Assembly (NCBI GenBank): GCA_004352715.1
Contig: SCFE01000120.1
Span: forward strand, 670,032 to 734,031
DNA length: 64,000 nucleotides
Origin: Hofstenia miamia
Taxonomy: Eukaryota > Xenacoelomorpha > Acoela
Reading direction: 5' to 3'
Made by a program: the position numbers and the translations under genes. The notes under the pieces are model-generated. The model saw nothing but the letters and a program-made list of their open reading frames with translations, searched no databases and was not told the origin of the DNA. Shown here piece by piece: positions 13,530-25,000 of the stretch (positions are counted from its first letter, which is position 1; each line of letters begins with the position of its first letter).

Positions 13530-13704
13530 TTAAAGAACGTACCAAAAATTAAGGGATAAAGCCACTGAATAAACAAGAAGTCTATTTAGCAACGCCGGTG
13601 AAGTGCAGCAGGAGTCTGTTATTGGCATGTGCTCGATCGATGACGGTGCGTTTAGATAGATACCTACTATGAGCTTTTCCTTATTCCAACTTGCTACTCC
13701 AAAT

Positions 13705-14161
13705 CAGACTTGTCAACGAGCCGACATTTCCAAGCTCGGCTCGTTTAAATTATGTGTAAGTTCGACTCGGCTCGCCACATAAAAGCTTTGAATGAGGCTC
13801 GTTTTAACTCGNCTCCAAATCAGACTTGTCAACGAGCCGACATTTCCAAGCTCGGCTCGTTTAAATTATGTGTAAGTTCGACTCGGCTCGCCACATAAAA
13901 TCTTTGAATGAGGCTCGTTTTAACTCGGTATTTTTTTAAAAATATTGTGCTCAAAGAATTTTTTACATAGTTCTTCCTATTATTTAATAATCATTTCTTA
14001 AATAACATTATAAGAAAGGCATACTGACTGCAAAGACTAAGAAAAATCACCATAATCAAATTAACAAGCAGAAATACAAACTTGCTTTGCCTAAAATAGG
14101 CTCATTTTGAGCTCGTTGTATATCAGATACTGTGCTCAAGCTCGGCTCGTTGACAAGTCTG
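13705..14161. mobile_element. hAT-like MITE with internal duplicated block and one N
   Basis: The terminal inverted repeat is exact over 20 bases, beginning cagacttgtcaacgag. The flanking 8-mers are ctccaaat (13697-13704) and cttcaaat (14162-14169), one mismatch apart. Bases 13697-13811 are repeated at 13813-13927 with a single difference and a lone N (13812) between them, so the true element is probably about 116 bp shorter and the duplication marks an unmerged contig overlap. Non-coding. Confidence 0.85.
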
Positions 14162-14169
14162 CTTCAAAT

Positions 14170-15683
14170 ATCGAGCACCCGCAAAATATATGAATTTGTC
14201 TCAGCAGTTACGGCTGACAATAATTAGGCAAAATTGCTGAATTTGAAGGCGAATATGTCCCCATGCACCATTCAATAACAACGAAAACCTTTTCCAAAAA
14301 CTGAGGAGCACCCCTCCTGCAAAACTGATTTCACCCCAAGAGTTGATAATTATAAAGATTATGACCGATGTGCGCATTCGTTCTGTTGAATCTGAAATTG
14401 GATAGCAGTTAAATTATCGTCCTATTTGACTCTTAATGTTGTCCCCACGCCAGTAGATTTTTGCAAATTTGGATTTAGTTTAATCACAAATATCTCCAAC
14501 TTTCACATTTTTGTGGTTGGCTGTTATTGAATTTCAATTACAAGGATAAATTAAAATTAATTCAGGTTAAAAAGGCTGCCTTGTTTACATAGAAGAGCGA
14601 TAGCGAATATATATCAGATTTGCAAAAAATTACACAACCGAAATTCGTCTAAAATGCTAGATTGCTGGATGAAAATGATTTGAAATGGTTGTGTCAAATT
14701 TAATCATTCGTAAAAGAATCAGTTCCAATAATAATACTAAAAGCTCTGCAGCCAATGAGAAATCACTCACACGGTAGTGAAAACATTAAAGATTGAAATT
14801 TAAGTTCACCTTCAACGTAAGTCAATTTTGTGCACTATTTTCCGTACTATATTAGGAACTGTTTAAAATGTCAATAAACGATGTATAGATACCATCAATG
14901 CATACATAGACTAAAGATTTTCGCAAAGTCTTGCATCGCAAATGTGTCTTTCGTAAACAATTGGATAGAAGCAAGTTTATATAATTCTATACAATTTCAA
15001 TAGGATAACATATTATTTAATATTGTCTAAATAAACAGTAACGCCGTGTTGAAAAGTTCAAAGTCATCATTACATTGTTAAACCATCAATTACATATTTT
15101 TGATACAGTATTTTAAAATCCAATTCCTACTTTGTAATGACTGATATGTATTAAAATTATGTAAAAATAAACAACACGGTGTTTGCATATCAAGAGCGGA
15201 CTTGAAAAAAAAATGTAGAATAATTTATAAAAAAATATTGTTCTACAACATGGTTAGGCAAGGACAGAAAGAAATTCATAAACTTTGTTCACAATTATTT
15301 CTTCATACAATTGAATTGGGTAACAAAAGGTGGCCGTAGCAAATAGATTTCAATCGCAAGAGAATCAGGAAAATGATAAAAACATTATTTTAACAAATTA
15401 TTCTGAAGATTTATGGCAATAGATAATTACATTTGGGAATAACTAAAATTCATTGAGCAGAAAGAAAATCATTCAAAGTTTTCCATTTTTTAATAAATCT
15501 CATTGAATTGCTTTGAAAACTTAAAATGTCTTAGAGAACTAACTTATCTTAGTCAACATAAAACATTGAGGCACACGCTAAAAAAGAATAATTCCGTAGA
15601 ATATTAGAAAACCAAAATGAGATTATTATATTTTAAGGGTATTTAAGGTTTGAAAAAATGCCCCTAAGGTGTCACTATTTTAG
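14170..15683 (+). other. No exon recognised upstream of the EF-hand exons
   Basis: I looked here for the first two EF-hands expected of a six-hand calbindin and for a promoter, and found neither. The sequence is AT-rich with stops in every frame. Earlier exons may lie further left, or may be too diverged to see. Confidence 0.4.
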
Positions 15684-18600
15684 AATGGCAGTGAATTTTT
15701 TAAAACAGTTTGGGAGCTTGAAGACATTAACAATTGTGGATTTCATGAAAATTTGGAATCATTATGATGCTGATCACTCCGGATACATTGAATGTTATGA
15801 GAAGGGGAATGATGGAGCAAACGAATTCAAGCTTTTCGTTCGTGACTATCTGCAGGCATCATCATTTAATGCAAATTTCTTAAATACCCATTTTATAAAA
15901 TCCAAGAATTAATTGTATGCAACAATCACTATTTGACAACTACCCATTGCAAACTAAACGATAGCATATGAGTGTAGCAAGGGCTGGCAAAATGTGAATT
16001 CTAAAAATGAAAAGGTTTCACAATATAGTTTGCTTTTAGACAGCCATCCAGCGCTACTAAAATTTTACTGATTTTTTTGCAAATATTGATAACCAATCAT
16101 TTTTCATTCCATACACGAAAACAAAACGCAAGTTTATATTTTCGGTAGAATCAGTTGCGAATGTACAAACGGATGAATCCCAAAAACTACTGTCCAAACT
16201 TTCCATAATTCTATATGAATTTGAAAAAAACACTGCAAAACATACATTGAAAACACTGTTTTAAAGTAATTAAAATATTCCATGGATTAAATATGCCAAC
16301 CCTGAGTGTAAATATAGCAAAACATTAACTTTACGCTAATTGCAAACTGGTCTATTCAATACATCATAAACTATTTTGAAAAATAGAAAGCATATTTGTC
16401 ATAAGAGGCTGTCGTATTTTGTTTTGTAATTCTGATAAAGACATTAAGTCAACCATCCTAAAATCGTGCATTGAGTGATTGCAGGCAGCACTTGGCGACG
16501 CGTTGATTGACGAAGCGTTGATTGAATGTACTACAAAAAGTCTTAAATCGAGATTTGACGCAGATCACGATGATAGATTTGACCTCAGTGAAATGCTTAA
16601 ACTACTTCCAGTGGAGAAAAATTTCATGACGAACTTTGCCAAAATGTCAAATTTCACTGATGAGGTAAGGCTTTTTCATCAATTATGTAAATACGCAAAA
16701 GAAAATAATAAGATACACGTAAACAAAACACGAAAAAGTTTTAGAATTAAACCGGGAAGTTAAATATAAACAACTCCGAGTGTTAAGTTTAACGCACATA
16801 AACCGAATGACAAGATTGGACATAACCAACTGATTGATCCGTATAAATCCAGCAAATTCAACGGTTAAAGCGCCTTATCGAAATTGAAATCTTAAATAGA
16901 CTGTATCAATTAATACCAGAAACGGCACTCAAAGGCATTTTACCAAATCAAACATTGTGAAATCCACAGGCGAAAACAAACATGCCTGTCGAAATTTATA
17001 ACAAGTATTTTAAAATACTTGTATACAGAACGGATCTACATATTTGTGCATTTTAAGAGGGGCGAGTGGGCTCAATTCAAACATCCCATTTTCGATATAT
17101 TAATGACTCATTTAGATTATCCTCGGATGTAATTGGTTTAGCATATAGAATATTCTACGATTTCCTAAAAAATGTTCAAAGGGTGCGGGTACAATTTTTA
17201 GTCTGTTTGATAAAATCGAAATTATGTAAAGCATCATTCATGACTTAAGAAACGATAGATTATACTAGCGTGCAAATGATATTCTCACTAGCACTAGAAG
17301 CGCAGAAAAAATGTCCTTTAAAGGCCAAATACGCCATTTTAACGGTTGACTAATTTAAATAATTTATAGTAAGTAAACAAGTTTTCTGTAATTGAATACA
17401 GTAAAGATTGAGAACTTTCATTACTTTTCTAATTTTCCTGAAATATTTCGTGATATATATATATATANNNNNNNNNNNNNNNNNNNNNNNNNNNNNNNNN
17501 NNNNNNNNNNNNNNNNNNNNNNNNNNNNNNNNNNNNNNNNNNNNNNNNNNNNNNNNNNNNNNNNNNNNNNNNNNNNNNNNNNNNNNNNNNNNATATATAT
17601 ATATGGCATATGTATAAAATATAAGTAGGCATTTGTACATTTTATATAAGTGACATGCATATTCGGCATTTTGGGATTATCAACACGTATATTCGGCATT
17701 TGTGCAAAATAGAATATTATATTCGGTGAATGTAAACTGATTAGAACTTCAGTTACATATTTGTTCAGTTACAAGTGCTGTAATAATCTAAGATAGAAGC
17801 TCGGAATGGAAACGGAATATTTTCATGATAGTTTAGGAAATTTTCAGGGATTATTTTATAGCAAAACGCAACTTTGTGCAATTTTACGCTGTAACACCTG
17901 CTTAATCGTTTTTCTTCATTATTTGGCATTTGTATTAAAGAATCATGTTGAATTAAGTCACACAGATAAATATCGCAGTCACAAAACTCTGAATTTGATA
18001 TTTTCTAACATGAGAGACCTTACTAAAAAGGCGAAAAGCTAATGCATTTATATACAAAATTTAGTACTATTTTATGTCATTATCATGTACACATTTAACA
18101 AGTAATTAAAATCAAATGAAAGAAATACAGTTATTTGATTAAAACAAACTAAAACCATAAATATTTTTCAGTATGTATGATTTTGAAAGCAGCTAATATA
18201 TTACGACCATACAACTGACGAATATATGTAGGAATGCGTACATATGACGCCAAAAATTTTTTTCTTCAATTGTGATTAAAATCAATTTTTTCAAGGGTTT
18301 TATAAGAGCTATGGCTTAAAGGCATTAACACAAAAAAGTGTTAAAAAATTTGGAAAACCGTTCTAATTGTACCTGAAATTCGGTATATGTACTATTTATG
18401 ATGGCAATAAAGCATCCCAAAAAACTGTTTGATTTAAGAGGTATTTTGAATAAAGATTTACATCGTGTCAACCTTGTCTTAATTCTGACAGAAAGACGAA
18501 ATTGATCTTCAACGAGCTTGCAATAAAGCCCAATGAACAACTAGCAACAACAAAATCTACTTCAATATAAAGCCCAATGAACAACTAGCAACAACAAAAT

Positions 18601-19728
18601 CCACTTCAATATAAAGCCCAATGAATAACTAGCAACAACAAAATCCACTTCAATATATGGCAAGGTTTAAAAGAAAAAAATCGGTGGTCAAATGATCCGA
18701 AGATAATTGCACCATTCAAATGACATATTTATAGCATTAATGTACATGCAAATAAACGTAAGGAAAGGAAAAACGGATTTAAATGTATAAAACCCGGAAA
18801 TAACATTTTGCTGAAAACACGTAGTAGCAAACTGGATTTTGATAACATATTAAAATTCATTTTTAATAAAAAATTAGTTCCCAAATACTCCGTAAAATTC
18901 TATACATTGCAAAAATATCTTTCAAACACCCAATATTAGGCTCCTACGTGTCCAAATTTTACATCTCAAGTACGAGTCTAGGAAAACGATTCATATTTAT
19001 TTTGTAAGGAATGAATTTTGTAGAATTTTGGAGGTATTACCTTCCAATTGATACGTAGCACGAATTTTGAAAATATCACAAAATCACAGTTGGAGAATAA
19101 TTCATTGGTGAACTGGGTACATATAAAAATCGTCAAAATAACGGCTGCGGTGCTTCTAGTGTTACGTAGAGAATAGCAGCAATCTCTGTACTATTTGCAA
19201 TTAAGGATGAATTAGTTGGGAATGTTGTCATTTATTGCTTACATGTGTCTACAGCAAAATATTTAAACATGTGTTTCTAGGAATTCGGAAAAAAATATTT
19301 AAACATGTTTTTCTAGGAATTCGAAAAAAATATTTAAACATGTGTTTCTAGGAATTCGAAAAAAAATATTTAAAAATGTGTTTCTAGGAATTCGAAGAAA
19401 ATATTTAAACATGTTTTTCTAGGAATTCGAAAAAAAATATTTAAACATGTTTTTCTAGGAATTCGAAAAAAAATATTTAAACATGTGTTTCTAGGAATTC
19501 GAAAAGATATTTTCCCATTATGATCAGGACAGAAGCGGGGAACTACAAGAAGAGGAAATAGACGGATTCATCAGTGATTTGCTGTCGCTGGATAACCAAT
19601 CTGTAGGTGCAAACGAAATCAAACGCATGCGAACGGAGCTTATGTTAATAGCCGATGTTGATAAAAACGGAGCTCTCAGTAAATCCGAGCTATGCTTCTA
19701 CCTTGGAAGAAGACAGAACAGTAAATAA
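15684..19728 (+). CDS. Calbindin/calretinin-like EF-hand protein, last three recognised exons
   Basis: Exons: 15684-15855 (start uncertain; after ttttag, or 15708 after aaaacag), 16485-16664 and 19495-19728 (stop TAA), joined in phase 0 throughout. They encode four EF-hands in the order of hands 3-6 of calbindin, each followed by the expected helix. Hand 3 is preceded by a DFMKIW helix and has a DADHSGYIE loop with an 8-codon insertion (15794-15817). Hand 4 has loop DADHDDRFDLSE, where the usual Gly at position 6 is Asp, then LLPVEKNF, the block shared by this family. Hand 5 is DQDRSGELQEEE. Hand 6 is DVDKNGALSKSE, canonical, whereas vertebrate calbindin hand 6 is degenerate. Predicted role: cytosolic calcium buffer or sensor. 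Hands 1 and 2 are not found. The second intron has GT-AG ends; the first would need a GC donor. Confidence 0.82.
17455..17605. repeat. (AT)n microsatellite spanning a 125-base gap
   Basis: tatata repeats run into 125 N (17468-17592) and resume on the other side, so the gap is an unresolved AT microsatellite inside the second intron of the EF-hand gene. Confidence 0.9.
18523..18656. repeat. 44-bp tandem repeat, three copies
   Basis: Copies begin with ataaagcccaatgaa at 18523, 18567 and 18611 and differ at two positions. Intronic in the EF-hand gene; no coding role seen. Confidence 0.9.
19255..19500 (+). repeat. Sevenfold tandem repeat of a 3' splice site
   Basis: A 35-36 bp unit, aaatatttaaacatgtgtttctag followed by gaattcg, is repeated so that tttctag|gaattcg occurs seven times, with AG ends at about 19280, 19316, 19351, 19387, 19422, 19458 and 19494. 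The last copy is the real acceptor of the final EF-hand exon, whose coding begins GAATTCGAAAAG. The six upstream copies carry the same acceptor and exon start but lead into stops. Confidence 0.93.
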
Positions 19729-19758
19729 TGCAAATCGCAACCATTGATGCAAACAACT

Positions 19759-19786
19759 AATAAAAGTTTTAAGTATGACAAATAAA
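19759..19786 (+). promoter_or_regulatory. Polyadenylation signals of the EF-hand gene
   Basis: Two AATAAA hexamers (19759-19764 and 19781-19786) lie 31 and 53 bases after the TAA stop, consistent with a very short 3' UTR. Confidence 0.6.
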
Positions 19787-19799
19787 TATATTGATTCTT

Positions 19800-20810
19800 T
19801 TTATTCAAGTAGAAATGAAAACTGCTTTACAGTTGAACTACACAAACAATTTGGGGTTAATTAAGTAAAGAATTGACCAATTATTTGTTTTATGATTATA
19901 AATGAAAAACATTGCACTATACAAAATGAATTTAGAAGCAGTGCGCTCGCTTAAATAACCAATGTCCTTTGAAAAAGAAACGATTACTATCGAATATCTA
20001 ATTATGCATTGAATAGCAGATTTAATTATCAAATGCTGGGAGAGATATGTCAAAGGAATGAAGCAACCATTTCATTGCTCTTTACCAACGAGAATTTAAG
20101 TGAATCAAGCGCTAAACACGCATTCAAATTGCAGATGAAAGCAAATTTAAATTTGAGATTAAGTCGGTACAATATAATTCTAAAAAATGCAATCCAGTCA
20201 ACACGAGTTTCAGTAAAAGATGTATTTGTTTCAGTTACAAACATAAAACTCGTTTGATTAAATCCAATAAATGCTGATTAAAGACAGCTTTGTAGAAATA
20301 CTCAAACTCAAAGAGTGACCAGCTCATTTCTAAACAAGTAGTAAAGGAAATATTAAAAAAAAATTGAGCATTCTATTTTTATGATATACGTTGATGTAGT
20401 AATTGATTTTCTCAACAACAATCCAAAACCCTAGACCATAACATAACTTTAACAAGGAGGACTGGGTCCCTAACCGAACGAATTCAACGAGTCAGGCTGA
20501 GTACCCCCCCCCTCGAGTACACCCATTGATTTTAGTATATCAACCGTTGGAAGTATAAAGAAGTAATTACAGAAAATTATAAAAGGTTTCTTGTTTTTAT
20601 AAAAATATTACAAAATAATGAAAATATTTGGATAGTATGGTATATGTAGTGAGAGGTAGGCACGAAGTAGGTTTAACACACACATGAAACCAACAAAATT
20701 CTTATTCCGACTGCAAAAATTCCGTTTGCTTTAATGACGAAAATAAATATCAAAATTTGTAAAGTTCGAGAGAATATTGGAAAGGTAATAAAAATATATA
20801 TATAGGTTAT
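19800..20810. other. Intergenic, between convergent genes
   Basis: About 1 kb between the two gene ends. Open frames on both strands at 19838-20257 show no recognisable feature. A C-run near 20504-20512 is the only compositional oddity. Confidence 0.5.
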
Positions 20811-22072
20811 TTAGCATAAATTTTTTAAAATTATTGGACGAACCTTAAAATCTTTGTTGTATGATTCGAAGATGACCTGCATGTATCTCATCATTGAGTC
20901 AACGTCGAAGTCAGAAGCAGCAAGCCTCGCGCGATAATCCTTCTGCATTGTTTCCCATTCGTTTTTGACTTTGGTAACCTCACGATGGAGTTGCTTGTAT
21001 TCTGGATATTCGCGAAAAAATTCAGTAAAATAGCGTTTATATTCCAACTCATCTTTCAATGGAGGATACTTCAACTCATAATCAGATGGATCAGAGATCG
21101 GTGATTGCATCTCCTTCAAAGTTGTAACATGCACTTGAAATGCATGGTAGTCCTTCTTTAATGATTCCTTGGAAATCTCCCTAAATTATTCAAATTCAAG
21201 AACCTCATCGCTTTGAATTTAGCTTTACTTGGAGCAAGCAGTTGCTTCAGCGAAGTTAGGCGAATCTGATTTAGAAGGCGATGTTAGATTAGGGGAAGAA
21301 AACGTATCATCTGACTGCTTACGGCATTTCTTCTGCAAGGGTTGCGACTCTTCAAAAGAAGAAGTTTCACTAAGGCGCTTTTGCTAAACATTAATTTGCA
21401 AAGAAATTTAACGATATAAAATTGTAACAAACTTAAGTATTGAGTGCAATTTCTATACATCACATAGACAAACGTTTGGTCTTGCCATGCAGTTCCTGGA
21501 ATTGGAACGCACTAGAACAATTAACAGTAAAAATTATCAAGTACATCTTATATTGTATAGAAAGCTAATTCAGTAATCAAATCCCAATGTACATCTATAA
21601 ATATTTGAATATCAAGTGCTATGAGAGCTATACCCATAATTTTCAAATGAATAGAATTACGAATAAACAGGCATTATTAAAATGTATTCAATAACTCATT
21701 AAGTACTTTTTAAATGTTGCAAATTAGAGGGATAAAAACTTTTAAAAATCATTTTATGCAGCGGTACATATCCGGCAAAGAAACGGTTCACAAAGTTTTA
21801 TGTAAATAAATGAATCGAGAATTTTGTACCATAATGGTTTGCACATTTAAGAGATACGCTTCCTGTTGAAACAGTTTAAACCACATTTTAAAATACAACA
21901 CCATCAAACGACAAGGAAAGAATAGTAGGAATAGAGAAATACCAGAATACATGTGCGTCCTAAAAACAACAGACGTCTCAACCGATAAAACAAAACAATT
22001 ATGAAAAAATTAAAACTTACAGTATGCACAGAAGTCAAAGTAGATTCGGCTTTGTTGGAATCAGTGATTTTA
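20811..22072 (-). CDS. ELL: ELL exons 8-10: linker and occludin/ELL domain
   Basis: Exon 8 (22072-22021, 52 bp) codes for a polar 17-residue stretch and fits the phase on both sides. Exon 9 (21383-21229) is Ser/Lys-rich. A 48-bp intron (21228-21181) precedes exon 10 (21180-20811). Exon 10 holds the occludin homology domain: KYPPLKDELEYKRYF, EYPEYKQLHREV, then YMQVIFESYNKDF. This coiled-coil bundle ends ELL proteins and binds partners of the elongation complex. Exon 10 may end at a TAA at 20813-20811, or at a donor after 20844 (AAG|gttcgt) with a tiny last exon. Exon 8 is the least certain. Confidence 0.85.
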
Positions 22073-25000
22073 CTAAATTACTTCATTTATTGACTATAGA
22101 AAACTAGCGCTGTTTGAATGAGATATACACAATAGTGATTTACAATTAATAATTAAATGCTATTGTCAGTACATATCAATCAAATTTAAATATACTCATT
22201 GGTTGAAATATAACCAACTTTCTATAGTAAACGTGAGTTCTTATGAATGCAACTATATGGTTGCAAATACACTGCGAGGCCATTACATACAAAATAGAAC
22301 AACCCTCCAATAAACTTTTGGTGATCATATTGGCTTGAAGGATACTTTGATAAATCCAATTTATCAAAATTTTGAATGTATAAAATGCACAGATACAGTA
22401 TAAATAAAATAATTTATCTATCTAAACACGTGAGCATTAAAAAAGCGCGAATTCTAACTAAATTCGTAATCCGGAGCTATGTTTTTCAAAAATACTAGGA
22501 ATTCCGACGTTCTCAGTGAGTTAAAAGATGCTGAGCGTAAATCAGTTTACCAAGATTGATTGGGGGGTCTTGAACAATGGTAAACTTCCATATTCAGCAA
22601 TTTATAACTAATTTTTTCAATGTATCATCAAAAAAAAGAAATGGTTATAGGAAGGCAATGCCGGAGTCAAAACTTCAAAAAAGATTCAAATTATAGTTTT
22701 ATTCAATCCAAAAAGTTAAAACTAAGAAGTCACTGAAATCAATAAGGTAAAGAAAAGGAATTTAAAATTAGACAGTGCTTCAAATGATTTTGTTTTAACT
22801 CAGCAATAATATAAAAATACTTGAATGAGTCTTTTTATTTGATGAAAAAAATAGGTATTCAAATGAGTGCACATTTAAAAAAAGGAAAAATTTGCACGAG
22901 AAATGAATTAAAATAATGCAAGAAAAAGAACCTGCGGAGGAAAATCCATATAGAAATGCATAACTAAAATATACATCAGGAAAATATTGTTCTTAGAGAC
23001 TGTTGGACGTCCACGCTACAAATATCATAGAAAAACATTCTTCTATGGAAAGCTTGGTATATGACATTTTGTAATTAAGGAGCAAGCGAACCACACTTCG
23101 TGTCACAAGAAAGGTTTATACACAATACTTAGTTAACAAGGAATTTTCAGCAATCAGTCAAAACTTTCCCTTTCAACAAAACATGCCTGTTGTGGTCGTC
23201 AAGCCGCACACCTCACCAAATGACCCAGGAATAATTCAACGTTTGAATGCTGGGAATCATTCAATACAGATGGTGTTCCAACCATGGCAATCTACTGATC
23301 ATAATGTACAAGATCTTGGATTTTTCAATGCGATTCAAAGTTTATTTATAATACATTTTCAACAAAAACTATAGCGGAATTGGTAAAAGCTGTTGAGGGT
23401 TTATTTGGTTCATAAAAAGCTTATGAATATCTGTATTACACGTCAATCTGTGCTAGAGAAATCTATGAAAAGACCTTGGTGGAAACAAGTTCAAATTAAA
23501 ACATTTTCAAAAAAGCAAATTACCCGTAGATTTTAAAGAAACTTTTAAGATAACATTACGAGATTGAATGTCACAAATAAACTTCGAATATCCCGAGAGC
23601 TCGGGATACTGGAATTAAGAATCGTAATTCGAAATTAATCTTTCGAATTAGCGATAAAAGTTACAAATTTGCAAAAAATATGTTTAAAAAATGCAAGCCA
23701 TTTATCAAAAGAAGTGTATCAAAAATTGTGGAACAAAGCATAAAATAAAATCTAAACTTGGATTAAGCAGCAAATGTATTCAATGGATACTATTAGAAAA
23801 TTTCTTAGAATTTATATGACACTCGAACAATGAAATTAATATTAAAATTGAGTGATAGTGGCAATGAAATATCATTTCTTGTTAAACAATTTGATCAATA
23901 TCAATTGCGACACAATGCGTTACAATTGTGTAATGGTGCACATTTGCATGATCGAGCAAATTGTTATTAGAAATCGTTTATAAACAAAGTCGGTAAAATT
24001 AATGTAATCACGCTCGGAAAACTAACAAAAAGTGTCCCTAATTGTAAAAGAAATTCGGTTAATAGGTTGACTTCACATTGGACGTAAGGTCTCCTGATAA
24101 TATACGCTTTTGATAGTCTTTTTAATTAAATTAAAATTCACACAATAATATTCTGTAAAACCAAAACTTCTCAAAATATTTAGGAGTAGAGCTTCCTTAA
24201 TCAGTTGATTTCAATAACAGTTCAGTTCTATACCACTCAGTGAAAGTGTTATTAGCATATTTTATTATACACATCACTTTTTGATAGTCCCAAATCAAAT
24301 TCACACTCGGTTATACAAAATCAAAACAAATTGGAGGCACACAAATCGTAAGACTTCCACTTGTATATCAAAAATGTTCTATTCCTTACTTAATTGGATC
24401 AAAATTTAAAATCCATTCGCATATCAAATTATGATGATGAATAACACCATAACAGCAATTGTCTACATTGGTTGAAATAAAAATTTGAGCGTATTTTGTC
24501 AGCAATCTAGACATCTATTAAGCTTTATTGAATATATAATATATAAACATAGAAAAACACTGTTTAATCATAAAATTGCCAAATTACATTTAACCAAAAA
24601 GTGTGGGATGAACGCCATCTATCGAAGAAATATAAATGTATAAATACAACTTATATTTTAACACCTAAATGTTCTCGATACAAAAAATTTGATTATTCAT
24701 AAAATTAAATAGTATTAAACGGATAATGCCATATTTAATCATAATCGACATTTATGGTTTGAACATATGCTATTGAATTGAAAAAGTCGAATTCTGACTG
24801 AAAGAGTACTGACGCATTGGGAAGTGGGAGGAAATGTCCGCTCATACAAGTAAATTTGCCAGTAGTTTAAAGTCAGAAATCCATTGAATTGTTTTGCAAT
24901 TGCGACAAGAGGTATATCTATTGACCGGTAGCAAATTTCATAGCTAAGGACGCCCAAAGGAGTGTTAGCATGTAGGCCTCTAAGAATTGGGAGGTCCAAT

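Noticed and set aside
20490-20530. C-rich stretch with ctcgag as a terminal repeat of a transposon
   Set aside because: No inverse partner or target duplication could be found within 1 kb.
24739-24999. 86-codon frame on the - strand in an ELL intron
   Set aside because: Plausible amino-acid composition but no motif, and no matching exon phase for ELL.
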